A stretch of DNA of 64,000 bases from Ditylenchus dipsaci. Lineage: Eukaryota; Nematoda; Chromadorea; Rhabditida; Anguinidae. The translations under genes were made by a program, and so were the position numbers. The DNA lies in NCBI GenBank assembly GCA_004194705.1, contig SADC01000096.1:1-64000 (forward strand), read 5' to 3'. Every line of letters starts with the position of its first letter. Position 1 is the stretch's first letter. The notes beneath the pieces are model-generated. The model had not been told where the DNA came from, searched no databases, and worked only from the letters and a program-made list of their open reading frames with translations. Below, piece after piece: positions 1 through 10,800 of this stretch.

Positions 1-96
1 TTTAATCTATCTATTAGCGCTTTCAAAAAGAGCATGCCCACACTATTATAGGTGGTGCCCCCTCCCCAATTCCAAAAAATTTCCGTACGGATTTCT

Positions 97-189
97 GTAC
101 GGATTTTTCAACATGGTTTCTAACAAAACCATCTCTTAAATTAAATTCCAGGCCTGGTTTTATTAAAAAACCAAGTTGAAAAATTCGTA
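97..189. repeat. Small palindromic repeat, copy 1
   Basis: A hairpin of about 90 bp. It opens with gtacggatttttcaac and closes with gttgaaaaattcgta, and an internal pair reads ttggtttc/aaaccaag. Two further copies lie at 13768-13857 and 15988-16076. I see no coding capacity, and no target duplication could be read. Confidence 0.6.
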
Positions 190-789
190 AAAAGTGGATG
201 ACTAGGAAAAAAGTTCGAATTGGTGGGCTCCATCTGTAATAGCATGGTCATGACCCTTCAAGAGATTTCAAAATAATAATACAAAATATTTTCAGTTAAA
301 GTTTGCCCAATATACGACTGTTACAAGATAGGAAAATTAAGCAATATTTACGAAAAATCGATTTTTTGTTTTTTCCGTTTTTTTAATTTGATATTATATG
401 TCAGTCATATATGAATAAATTATAATCTGTAACATAAATCGGAAGTTCTTAGCGCACAAGAAACCCGTTGCCGATATTTTTTAGTAGTGTACGTAATTGT
501 GTAGTTGGACCTTCATTTAATATTTTATTAGGCCAAAAATCTTCATATATTATTTTAGAGGAGTGACGCTCGAACTTTTACACCTCCGTTACCACGCTTC
601 AATTGTAGCAGTTTTCTAAAATAAAATTAGGGTCGCTCAACATGATGGGCGCATCAGAATTAGGTCATGGGTTCAAATTCTTATAATTTTCTTTATAAAT
701 CAAAGAGTCGGAAAAAATTGTCTAAAAAGAATCATGAAACTTAGAAAAGCAAGTTAACGACCATGTACTATGTACCCTCTCTGAAAAGC

Positions 790-1130
790 TATTCGACTGA
801 TGATCCTATTTACCGAGGTGGTGGTGTCAGGGATGTAGCACTCAAATGGGTAGCAATCAGGTGTACATAGGTATTGGTTTCCATTGGGTTATCCAAATGG
901 TGGTTAATAGTACTCAGTTGAGTAGTGCTAAAATGAGGGTATCCATGTGGTGCTGTTACTCACGCAGTGGTGACATATAACCACCTTGACCATCGAGCAC
1001 ACCTTACAGCACTTTGAACACATGGTCACATTAGTGGTATCTGATGATAGTTGGTGGTGTTGCGCAGTTGCGCAGGAGCATATTCCAGTTTGAAGGTGAT
1101 GAAGTTTGGCAGGCAGCCATCTGAAGTATA
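790..1130. repeat. Degenerate minisatellite with ggt/tacc words
   Basis: Loosely repeated units of about 18-20 bp built from words such as gaggtggtggt, gggtagcaa, taggtattgg and gggtatcc. The same style of sequence occurs at 23270-23435 and 29900-30150. The ORF on the opposite strand here is a by-product of the repeat. Confidence 0.45.
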
Positions 1131-2694
1131 GGTGGGGTAGGGATGGTAAGTAAAAAGAAGGGACGCTGTTACTGGCACACATAAAAACCCATAGTTTTTC
1201 GAAAGGCGCCTGTTTAGGAGCCAGTCCCCCTAGTAATATAATAAGAAACACTTTCCATAACCCAAACCCTCTCCAGGGCCCTTTTTATTAATTCATCGGG
1301 CCTTTTATAGTGTATGCGTGAATTGCATTGTGAAAAATATCCAAATTGAACAGATTTCACACTGTTATAAAAGAAAATTCACGGCTACAAAATGAATTTT
1401 TTGGCAATGAATTTTTCCATAGATTTGGCCTATGTAGCTATTTTCAAAAACGGCAAGGACTTCACTTGATATAAATCGCTTTAAAGTGTAAAATACAAAT
1501 TTAAATAAAAATAGGGTGCAAAAAGTTTCTCGAACCTTTAAAGCTAAATTTTGAAACGTTTAAAATTAGGATCACCAGTCTGCAAAACTTTAGGCGAATA
1601 TTTTTACGCTCTATTCAAAATTTTTACCTATATTATCTTGTGCATCAAAAAATCCTCATCAAAATCTGATTTCTGCTGAATCGAAAAAAACATCATCTTG
1701 TTGCTCTATTTCATGGTCTTATTTTTTCTAAAATTGTGGTAAAAAGAGTGGATTATCTTCAAGGTCTATAATTATAGTTAAGGGATGGGATCGTACTTTA
1801 TAAAAATATTTGTACTTTAGTTTGGACCTTGAATCTTTTTTATTTTGGAAGTTTTACGTCAAACAAATTTTTGGCTTCAAAATAGCAATAATAACTGGAT
1901 AAAATGGCACTTTTTGACCAAAAGTGACCAACTTGTACTTTCTCGCCAAATGTAGTTTTTCCAAAAAAATTCATTCCCATCCCTGTTATAGTTCAATTAA
2001 AAAAAGCTACTTAATTTTAATTTTCAATAGAACATTAAAGTAGCATAGGGTCATCAATGTTATCTTTGATGCAAAACGAGTAAAAAATAGGCGATACAAA
2101 AAAAGTTGCTGATCCCCAGTTTTTTATTTGAAACGCACGAGCATCCCCTTCAAAATTTTTGGCTATATTCCTTAATAAATTTTCTTTCCTGTCCAGGGTT
2201 ACTATCATTAAGAAATTTTTCTTAAATTCGAAAAATTTGCTATATTATTTTAATTTATTTCTATTTTGTCTTTTCGGCGTTGTAGAATAAAATTTTGGTG
2301 AGAATAAGATTTTAGTTTTAAAATAAAGAATTGTAGTTTTTTTATTAAAAGTTTATGCTAACCAGTTTTTGAAGCAAGTAACACTGAAGTTTCTCTTTTT
2401 TCCTGTTGTTTTTTGTTTTCAAGTCCTTTAGTAACTTCATCATTCACTAAAAAATAATAAATAGTTAGACTAATTTGCGACTCTATGGCCTGACAATTGG
2501 GTTAAAATTTTTAAAGATTTGGAAAGTAAAAAAATTTTGGTTAAGCTGTAATTACTGTCACATTATTAAAAATGGTTTTCTATAAATGGTTCTTATCATT
2601 TTTTCTACGTTATGGCGCTTTTCTTCGCCTTTTCAACAAGCTATTATTTGTTTATCAATGATGAAATCAAAGGGTGAAAGTGCTTAACACGGGA
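1131..2694. other. Gene-free AT-rich stretch
   Basis: I see no ORF with family resemblance and no RNA gene. The sequence is AT-rich and looks intergenic. Confidence 0.5.
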
Positions 2695-3033
2695 GTAGTA
2701 CTGAGGCCAAGTTTTCGCACTTGAAAGGATCGCCTTTGTGCCCATACCTATGGGGCACTTTAAGAGAAGCCCATAGGTGTAGGAGCTCTTAAGCTCCGCC
2801 CCTTTTGACCCATACTATAGGTTCATTTCGAATATAGGTCAAACAACAGCTGTTACATATTTCGCAATACTATTTCGAAACATATTTGCGAAAATGAAAC
2901 CTATTAGGTATTGGGTCCAAAAGGGGCGGAGCTTAGAGCCTCCTACACCTATGGGCTTCTCTTTGAAAGTGCCCATAGGTATGGGGCACAAAGGCGGCAT
3001 CCTTTCAAGTGGCGAACTTGGCCTCAGTACTAC
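2695..3033. mobile_element. Palindromic miniature element
   Basis: Terminal repeats begin gtagtactgaggcc and end ggcctcagtactac, and the arms run almost to the centre. The 7-bp word cacggga flanks both sides (2688-2694 and 3035-3041), with one extra base at the right junction. A near 8-bp duplication would suit a hAT-type non-autonomous element. The arms carry ccgcccctttt and gcccataggt words in opposite orientations. Confidence 0.65.
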
Positions 3034-3295
3034 TCACGGGAAAAGCTGTACGTCCTGAATTTTTCTGTGCAAAATTTCATGCTAAAAAGGGATATTAAAA
3101 AATTCTAAAAAGTCAATCTATGGCGGTCAGCTGCCTTTGTGAACCATAGATGTCATGATTTTTTCGCATATGCAGCTTCAAAGAGATGGAACATGCCACT
3201 TTTTTACTGATTTACTTTCATGTGCAAAAAAGCGCAAAGGCAGCAGACCAACATAGAGTCATTTTATTCAATTTTTTGGAAGATTTGAAAAGAAA

Positions 3296-3740
3296 TGAGG
3301 TGCAAGAATAGTTAGTTTAGGGGGCTTTAACTGGTCAAAAGTACTTTTCAGGCTTCATCGCTTCAACGATAATTGAAACTATCATGTAGCGCATAATTTT
3401 CTGACAGATAAGTTTTTTTCAAATCGAAGTGTTAAGAATATGGCCTTCACATAAAATTAAATTCTTTAAAATGACTAAAAAATCTGATTTTTACAATTTT
3501 CGTCAATTTCAGTCATTATTCAAAGAAATTAATTTTTTCAAAAGTCCATATCTCAAAACTCAGATTTCGAACAGGCATTCAAAAATATGGTTTTCATAGC
3601 TTTTAAGCTGCACTACAACATTATTATAAGATTTATTAAAAGAAAAAAATTTTTGAATAAAAATTTCTAAATAAAAAGTTTGACCAGCTAAAGTGATGAA
3701 AAACCCCCTAAACTGACTATTTTTGCACATTATTTCTTTT
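3296..3740. repeat. Long inverted repeat
   Basis: The left arm (gcaagaatagttagtttagg and following) is matched by the complement at 3680-3740 (cctaaactgactatttttgc). It is probably an old miniature transposon. I recognise no coding sequence. Confidence 0.5.
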
Positions 3741-3751
3741 GAGCTCTTTTA

Positions 3752-4000
3752 TCATTTAATAAAAATAGCTTTGTTAAAAGCCAAGAAAAGCGCATCAGAC
3801 GGTTTTTGGCGTAGTGAAAAATGATTAGAACATCTTGAACCATTACTAATAATTTCTTTTTGACGGACGAAGAAAACATTAATAGGTATGTGCATCTCAT
3901 TATAGTATTTGATATGAGTCTGTGCAAGCTTTTTCAAAATTCCCCAAATATATTCTTTGATTTTGAACAGTGCTAGGTTGAGCAGTGATAAAGCTTTCAT
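3752..4000 (-). CDS. Unassigned ORF next to the modular gene
   Basis: An 82-codon minus-strand reading frame that looks helical (KIKEYIWGILKKLAQ). It lies downstream of the last recognisable exon of the modular gene and could be a further 3' exon of it. I could not align it with any module exon. It may also be chance, because AT-rich sequence makes such ORFs easily. I do not recognise a family. Confidence 0.15.
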   Translation of the reverse strand: MKALSLLNLALFKIKEYIWGILKKLAQTHIKYYNEMHIPINVFFVRQKEIISNGSRCSNHFSLRQKPSDALFLAFNKAIFIK

Positions 4001-4235
4001 TCATGCCATTTATACAGCAAAGAAAGCTATTTCGCTGCTAATCACGAGATCAAACCCTTTTTTTTATATTTTTTTAGCAATTTTTTATTATTAGCCTTTT
4101 TGACGTAATCGAGTAGCAGAGATAGTCGTGAAAGTCGGATTTCCCCCTGTCTTTTAAAAATTTGAGATCAAGTCGTATGAAAGTTTGAACTTCTCGTCAA
4201 AAAAATCTAAATTTATCTAAAATTTTGCGCAATAC

Positions 4236-4306
4236 CTTGGAGCTGTTCTACTTCTTTGCTTTTATCTTTTTTATCCTGCTTTTTTCTTTCGATTTCTTTT
4301 TGGTTC
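4236..4306 (-). CDS. Possible exon of a fourth module (eb-like)
   Basis: A minus-strand segment bounded by a tttttcag acceptor and a gtattg donor. It encodes a highly charged helix containing EIERKKQDKKDKSKEVEQ. It resembles exon eb of module 3 (KEQKLKRQDKVIK) and, like the eb exons, ends in phase 1. Its length of 71 nt is one short of a multiple of three, the usual one-base deficit in this window. It lies at the expected 3' position after module 3. No ea exon was found for this copy. Confidence 0.35.
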
Positions 4307-4389
4307 CTGAAAAACCTTAGAATTAAAGACAAGTCTTACTTCGCATACCGTATTTTATCAACCGCCACATCCACCATCAACCGGTGATT

Positions 4390-4880
4390 GATTCCGGGAA
4401 TTTTCTTTTGAAAGCACAGGGTTGCAGCTTCTAACCTTCCTCTTTCAGATGGCGTTTTTAATTTTTGCGTTGGAGAAAATTTTTATGCAAATTTTTAAAA
4501 AGAAAGAACACACCCGAACACATGATTCACAGACAACATTTGATATCCTTGCTTTTTCGTTTAAATTTCAAATAAAAATATGAACACAAAGGGAAAGTGA
4601 ACATCCCATTTTGAAAAGGGAAGAAAAAGCTACAAATCTGTTATTTGGAGAATAAATATTGATAAAACTGTTATGCATATATCAAGCATGTTCTTTTTTG
4701 TTTTCAGCAATTAAAATTTGTTTAAATGTTCTTCAAGTTTTATTTTTGGGTGTGTTCTTTCTTTTGAAAAAATTTGCATCAAAATCTTCGCCAACGCAAA
4801 AACCAAAAACGCCATCTGTAAGAGGAAGGTTCGAGCTACAACCCTGTGTATTTCAAAAAAAAATTCAAAATAATTTTCTC
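4390..4880. repeat. Long inverted repeat
   Basis: The arms at 4400-4520 and 4740-4870 are complementary: gaaagaacacaccc pairs with gggtgtgttctttc, and gatggcgtttttaa with aaaacgccatct. No coding content was recognised. The following stretch 4881-5600 holds nothing I can name. Confidence 0.5.
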
Positions 4881-5605
4881 AAAAAAAGGACGGGAACTTT
4901 TGAACCGCTCGGTATTAGCAAAGAGATATTTTCGCTTTCGATTTCTTAACCTTAATATTTTTTTAATAAAACATACCACTTGTGGAGGCAGTGTCTGATT
5001 TTTTTGTCAAAATTTTTTACATCTATCTTTTGGATGATTTTCCTTTTTGGTTCGATGATACCTAGATATATATTTAATATAACAATGAACCTTGTCAAAA
5101 TACAATTACGGCACTTGTTTACTTGGGGGTTGGGGCGGCAGTCAACCGTTTCGATTAGGCGAAGTTTTAGGCGGGGTATGCTAGCGTATTTTAGGACGTA
5201 ATCAAAGTTTTGTGTCAAAATATGTGTCTTTTAATTTTTTCCCGGTCATAAACGCAGTGATTTACTATAGTAAAATCATGATTTTGTATTGGGGGCTCAC
5301 CGAAGTAAACAAGTACCCAATTTTAAATTTTTATTATCATCATTTAAACCCAAAAATTGTGTATCCAAAAATTAGATTTTTGCAAATTTTCGAAGCAACT
5401 AAAAATTTTGGCGTTAGTTTCTTTTATTCCTGGCTCAAAAAGTGTTTTTTAAAAAGTACTTACTAAAAAATTATTAAAAAATAGGCGGGAGCTTTTGGAC
5501 CGCCAGTTTTACAATAAATACGGTACTTTTCAATCTAAAGCTTGCTATAAACGTACTCAGTTTTGTCTTTAATTTTTTGATTTTTTAAAAATTAAATATG
5601 GTTAC

Positions 5606-7896
5606 CGTATTTATTTCAAGACGTGTCCTTTCTTGTTTAAACATGTTTATAACCATTTCTACATCTTCTTGAGAATTTGCTTTAACAAAAAAATTTAAAT
5701 AGCTTGAAATTTTAAATAGCTTTAAAAGGGGAGAGCCATTTAGGTCTGAAAAGTGGCTTCTTAAGCAAAGCGTTTGCGTTTTTTGGCCCAAAATGGTGTT
5801 ACATGTTCGATCCCACGTGGTGGCATGCTATTTTTTTTTTGGCTTGTTCGACCAGTTTTAGGGGTAACTTGGGTCGCTGATTCCGAACCTGGTGTCAAAA
5901 AGTCTAGTTACCCTAGAACTGATCAAAGAAGCCAAAATAAATAGCATGCCACTACGTGGGATCGAACCTGCACCACCATTTTGGGGCGAAAACGCAAACA
6001 CTTACGCACTGCGTCATGGAAGCAACTATTTAAACATAAATGGCTTCCCGCTTTAAATGGTTAAATGAGCATGTTCGATTTATATTTGGTAAAATGAAAA
6101 CTATGATCTTCGCAGAATTAAAAATAAGGTTGACGGAAGTCATAGTCCGCCGTTCTCGTGTCAAGCAACGGATGGATAACAACAACAAGTAAATGGTTCG
6201 TATTTTGAAAAAAAAATTAAGTTCTACAAAAAACCAATTTGAAAAAGATTTTTAACTTAGTATTTTCGGAGTAAAAAGCTGTCCTCCGCAAATCAGAAAA
6301 TTCAAAATTGCTAATCAACAGCAATAATCATTTGAAATTATTAAAGGAGGGATGAAAGCTGTTAAAGGGCATACCAGCGCGTTACACCGCAAATTAAGGC
6401 GGGCACCAGCCAGTTTTCAAAAATCGTCCTTATTTTCACTCGTCTCATGTCAATATGATATTTATGACCTTATCCTACTTTTAAAAAGTAGGCAGAAAAC
6501 TTTCGTCGGATCAGGCACAACGGTTAGAGAACAGTCATGAGAAAAATAAATTGCTGATCCCCGCCTTAATTGCAGTGTAACGCGCTGGTATGCCCCTTCA
6601 AAAAATAATATCGACACGGAAGGATTATACCAAGTTTTGTGCTTTTTTTAATGAATTTTTAGAGCCGTATTTTGTCGACAACTCGGTGTTGCAATTTCAG
6701 ACATACTTGTGCAGGTTTAAAAGTTGGATTAGTATTATGATTATCAGAATTGCTAAATTCCTTCAAAAAATGCTATAAAAATCGAAATGCAAAAAAAAAC
6801 CCCCATCGAAAAAAGGTTGATTAGTTTTCTATTGCATTTCGATTTTTATGGCATTTTTGAAGAAATTTAGTAATTCTGATAATACTATCCAACTTTCAAA
6901 TCTGCACAAGTTTCTCCGAAACTGAAACACTGAGTTGTCGACAAAATATGGCTTCAAAAGCATATTAAAAAAACACAAAACTTGGTATAATCCTGTCGTG
7001 TCGAGGCTATCTCCTTAACAGCTTTTACCAATCCTTTAAGTTTTTTAGCTAAAATACTTACGATGTTGCCAATTCACTTCAAGTAAACCTGTTTCCACTT
7101 TAATAACTTTATCTTGCCTTTTAAGTTTTTGTTCTTTAGATAAGTATGCTTAATAAATATATTTATTATTATTTTTTGCATATAAAATGTTAACTAAAAA
7201 AAATTTACCATAATTTAGTTCAATGTCATGCACGGCGATAAGACGAATATAATTATCCCGAAATTAACATAAAACATTAGTTTATGAAGTTCAAAGAAAT
7301 CTTTAGGAGCTTCATCTTCATGCAAAAATTTATTATCCTTATGCTCAAGAAAAGCGTCGAAAATTTCAATCACGAATTTTTTTTGTAGATTCATTTTTTT
7401 CACAGTCACTTTGTCTAAAATTATTAAATTCTATACTTCAAACTCAAAATTTTCGAGTACTTGACTCGACTCGACATTCGAAAATTTTCGAATAATACTC
7501 GAAATTGCTCGATTTTGAGTACTTGACAACCCTACGTATTTAATAAACTCGTAAAAGGCGCCTGTAAGGCCCCGATCACCTTGAGAATTCATATTTAGTA
7601 GTGGTTCCTACCAAAAATTTCTCGTAATAGTCCATAATGAAAAGACGACGCGGTTTGATTAGGATCGCTGACCGATACAGCGCAGTTTGATTTGAAGAAC
7701 ATACCTAGAGAAGAAGCATATGAAAAAAGAAAATCTAGTCCAAGGCGCTCCAGAATACTATCTAGTTTTTTTTTTGTACTCCTCATTATAGTTAACTAAG
7801 AATCTATCATCTTAATAATGAAAAATCGCGTTAAAAAGTACTCGTTAAATTGATAAACAACCTGTTCTATACCATTCCTTCCTCGCTCTTCGTATT
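5606..7896 (-). CDS. Modular gene, module 3
   Basis: Exons in transcript order: e1 7896-7862, e2 7795-7705, ea 7414-7209, eb 7148-7062, ec 5745-5606. e1 is 35 nt instead of 36 and keeps the Trp-Tyr codons once one base is allowed for. e2 is 91 nt instead of 93, with the deficit at a ten-A run, and ends LGLDFLFSYASSLG. ea contains KKFVIEIFDAF and needs one extra base before its end (VHDIELNY in the shifted frame). eb contains LSKEQKLKRQDKVIK and ends at gtaagt. ec contains ANSQEDVEMVINMFKQER. Introns e1/e2 and ea/eb are 66 and 60 bp. An inverted pair of tRNA-like repeats sits just upstream of ec. Confidence 0.6.
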
Positions 7897-10800
7897 CTAA
7901 AAATTTTAGAGTAGGGTTTTTGATTCGGTTGACAGTTTCTGGTATTTAGACCGAAAACTGTGAATAAATAAGTATGAAAAAAGTTTACCTAAATGTTTTT
8001 CCAACTTATTTCTTTTATTTTTATAGGTTTTCAAAATTGATGCAGCTTCCTTGTCTGTTTTTGCTATAAAAAAACGCATTTATTTTTTAAAACATTTAAC
8101 TTTGAAACATATAATTGTGCAAAGTATTACATGGCGAATGCTGCCAAAAAATGAACACATATGAAAATGTTCGGTAAAATAATTAAGTTTTTGGTTGTTA
8201 AAAGTTTTGAAAGATACACGGTGTGTCACAAAAAAATTTGTATACAGTCCAAGGGACTAGCCAAGATGGGACATATTAACGAGCGGACCTTATATAGAGC
8301 GTCGTTATAAAGAGAGTCTTCAAAAATTTATCCGCGGGAGGTTATATAGAGTTTGTGCTAGTCTTTTCTTTCACTGTTACAGTCAGCTTTCGTTATAACG
8401 TCTTTTAAGGTGCCGACCAAATCCGGGTCGTTATTTTCCAAATACTTACTGACCGGCCGTTACACCGAGAGTCTACCGTAAAATGTTCAACTTGTGTAGT
8501 TAAAAAGGTAGGCTTAGAGAAAAATACCCTTTGCAGTGCGCGAGCACTTGGGCTTTCATGGCTTCAGACCTACTTTTTGTCCCATTTTCAAAACTTTGGA
8601 GAGGAAGGGGTGGAGGGGCGGTAAATGGGACAAGTACCCGCAAAATCACTTTACAATGTTTTAGAGCAAATGCTGACTTTCTGATATAATCCAGTCAAAT
8701 TTCATAAAACATTTTAACAACTAAACAAAGTGATAACAGCTGTGCATTTGAAATATTTCTTTGTAGCACGTATGTTAACAAAAGGGTTGCTGAAGTTCTG
8801 CGAAAGTTCCTGTCAAAAAAGAATTTTAAAACTTACGATACTTCTTGAAGCCAAGTTCTAGTAAATTTATTTTCAGATTAATTGCATCTATGATTTTATC
8901 TACTTTTTTTTCTATTTGATTTTCTTCAGACAAGAAAGCTTAAATGAGTAAAATGATTTCATAAAAAATATTTTGATAATTCATAGCTTACAGTATAATT
9001 GTTCAACTTCTATTTTAGCAATATAAGAAACGCAAAATCTAATCACAGGAATTTTGAACAACTTTGAATTTGTAAGCCTGTTATTTTTTAATATTCTATC
9101 TTCTATAAAATTATGCAGAGGGTCGCTTTTATTTATATAGCAGTCAAGAGCTGTAAACAGTAGCTCTCTGTGGTAACTATTTTTCGTTCAAAATAAGTAT
9201 CTTCATCTGAATAACAGTGATTTAAAAATTTCTTTTAATAATTCTGCGCATAAACGCGATTTCTAATTTTGCTATCACATTTTCATAGGTTGGTCATTTG
9301 TTTTACTCTATTTTTAGTATTTGCCCAAACCTTTTCTGACTAGTACAAAAAATGTAATAGTTGCAATTTTAGTTTATTTTCGCAAAGTCCTGTAATTTTG
9401 TATTAAGACCCTCGATTCTTAGAAAACTGAAGTCCTATTTTTTAAAAGTGACAAAAATGCGCGACTAAGAGCGACTTATACTGGGTTCTTTTAACAACAG
9501 ACATGATGGCCTTTAAGAGTCTTTTTTCTAATTTTTGGATGTCGGCCTTATAACTTTGCCGATAGAGGATTTTGGGTATTTCGGATCATTGCATGTATAC
9601 CCCATTAACAATACGCTGAACATAATGACGCTGTTAGTTCTGCTCATTTTGTGTTTCATTATCGAGATACAGACCTCGGAAGTTACCTACTCGAATACAC
9701 GCAAATTTGGAAAGTAGCCACGAGCTTTTAAGCAGATTACTCATATTTTTACTAAAGTCACACAAGTATTTGGCACCATTTAAAAGTCCGTGAACACGAC
9801 TATCTGATAATGCTAAGTTTTTACATAAACACTGTGAAATCAAGGTTTGATGATCACCTATTTGTCAACCTTCGTTTTTCAGAATTCAATTTTTTTTTCA
9901 TAAAAATGCTTTTATCTAAAAATTTACTTTTCTGGACCGAGCTAAATTTTATGCTCAATGAAAGCCTATTATCTCCCCTTCACGATGAAACCGGATTCAT
10001 GTTCAGCATAATTGATTTGCTTAAAAAACTGCCATCTAAATTAAAAAGTTAGCGTCAAATTTCGAATTCCGCTCGAGACAAAAAATTTTGAACGTCGAAT
10101 TAATTCTATTAATTAAAAGCTTGTTTTCTCGAGCGCAATTAGAAATTTTACACTGAGTTTTTGATTTAGATGGCAGTTTTATGAGCAAATCAAGGTGCAA
10201 AATCTATACGAAATTGTCTGGAAATCAAGACCCAGACAAATTGTATGGAATTTGAATTCCATACAATTTTGTCTGGGTCCTTATTTCCATACAAAACCAG
10301 ACAAAACCATACAAAATTCGAATTCCCGCCAAATTTTTTCGTTATTTTTTGGTCATTTTACGAGGTCATATAAATTTCCACACATTTATTCATGTTCCAC
10401 GCATGCATATGATAAATTTTCGAGTAGTTTTCATTGATTATTGAGTGAATAATTTCCTGAGCATGGTAATTTTTTCCTGAGCATAATAATTTTCTTGAGC
10501 ATATTAATTCCCTGAAAATGGTCTGAATCAAATAACATTTTTCTGATACATCTGTCGCAGATGAATCATTGTGGCAATGGCCATCGGGTCCAGTCTGTTG
10601 CGATCTGCATTGGCGAAGAGAGGCCTAAGCTTTTTGAACTCTGTTTCACTTGAGGTATTGGAGCCCATTACGCCCAAGCACATTCTAGTCAACTTTGCAA
10701 GTGTCGGAAAGCTCTGTAAAATTTGGTTGTTTAACAGGTATTATAATTTTAAATAAATGCTAACATTTTCGTTGTCCCTCCAGAATTCAAGCGGATTATC

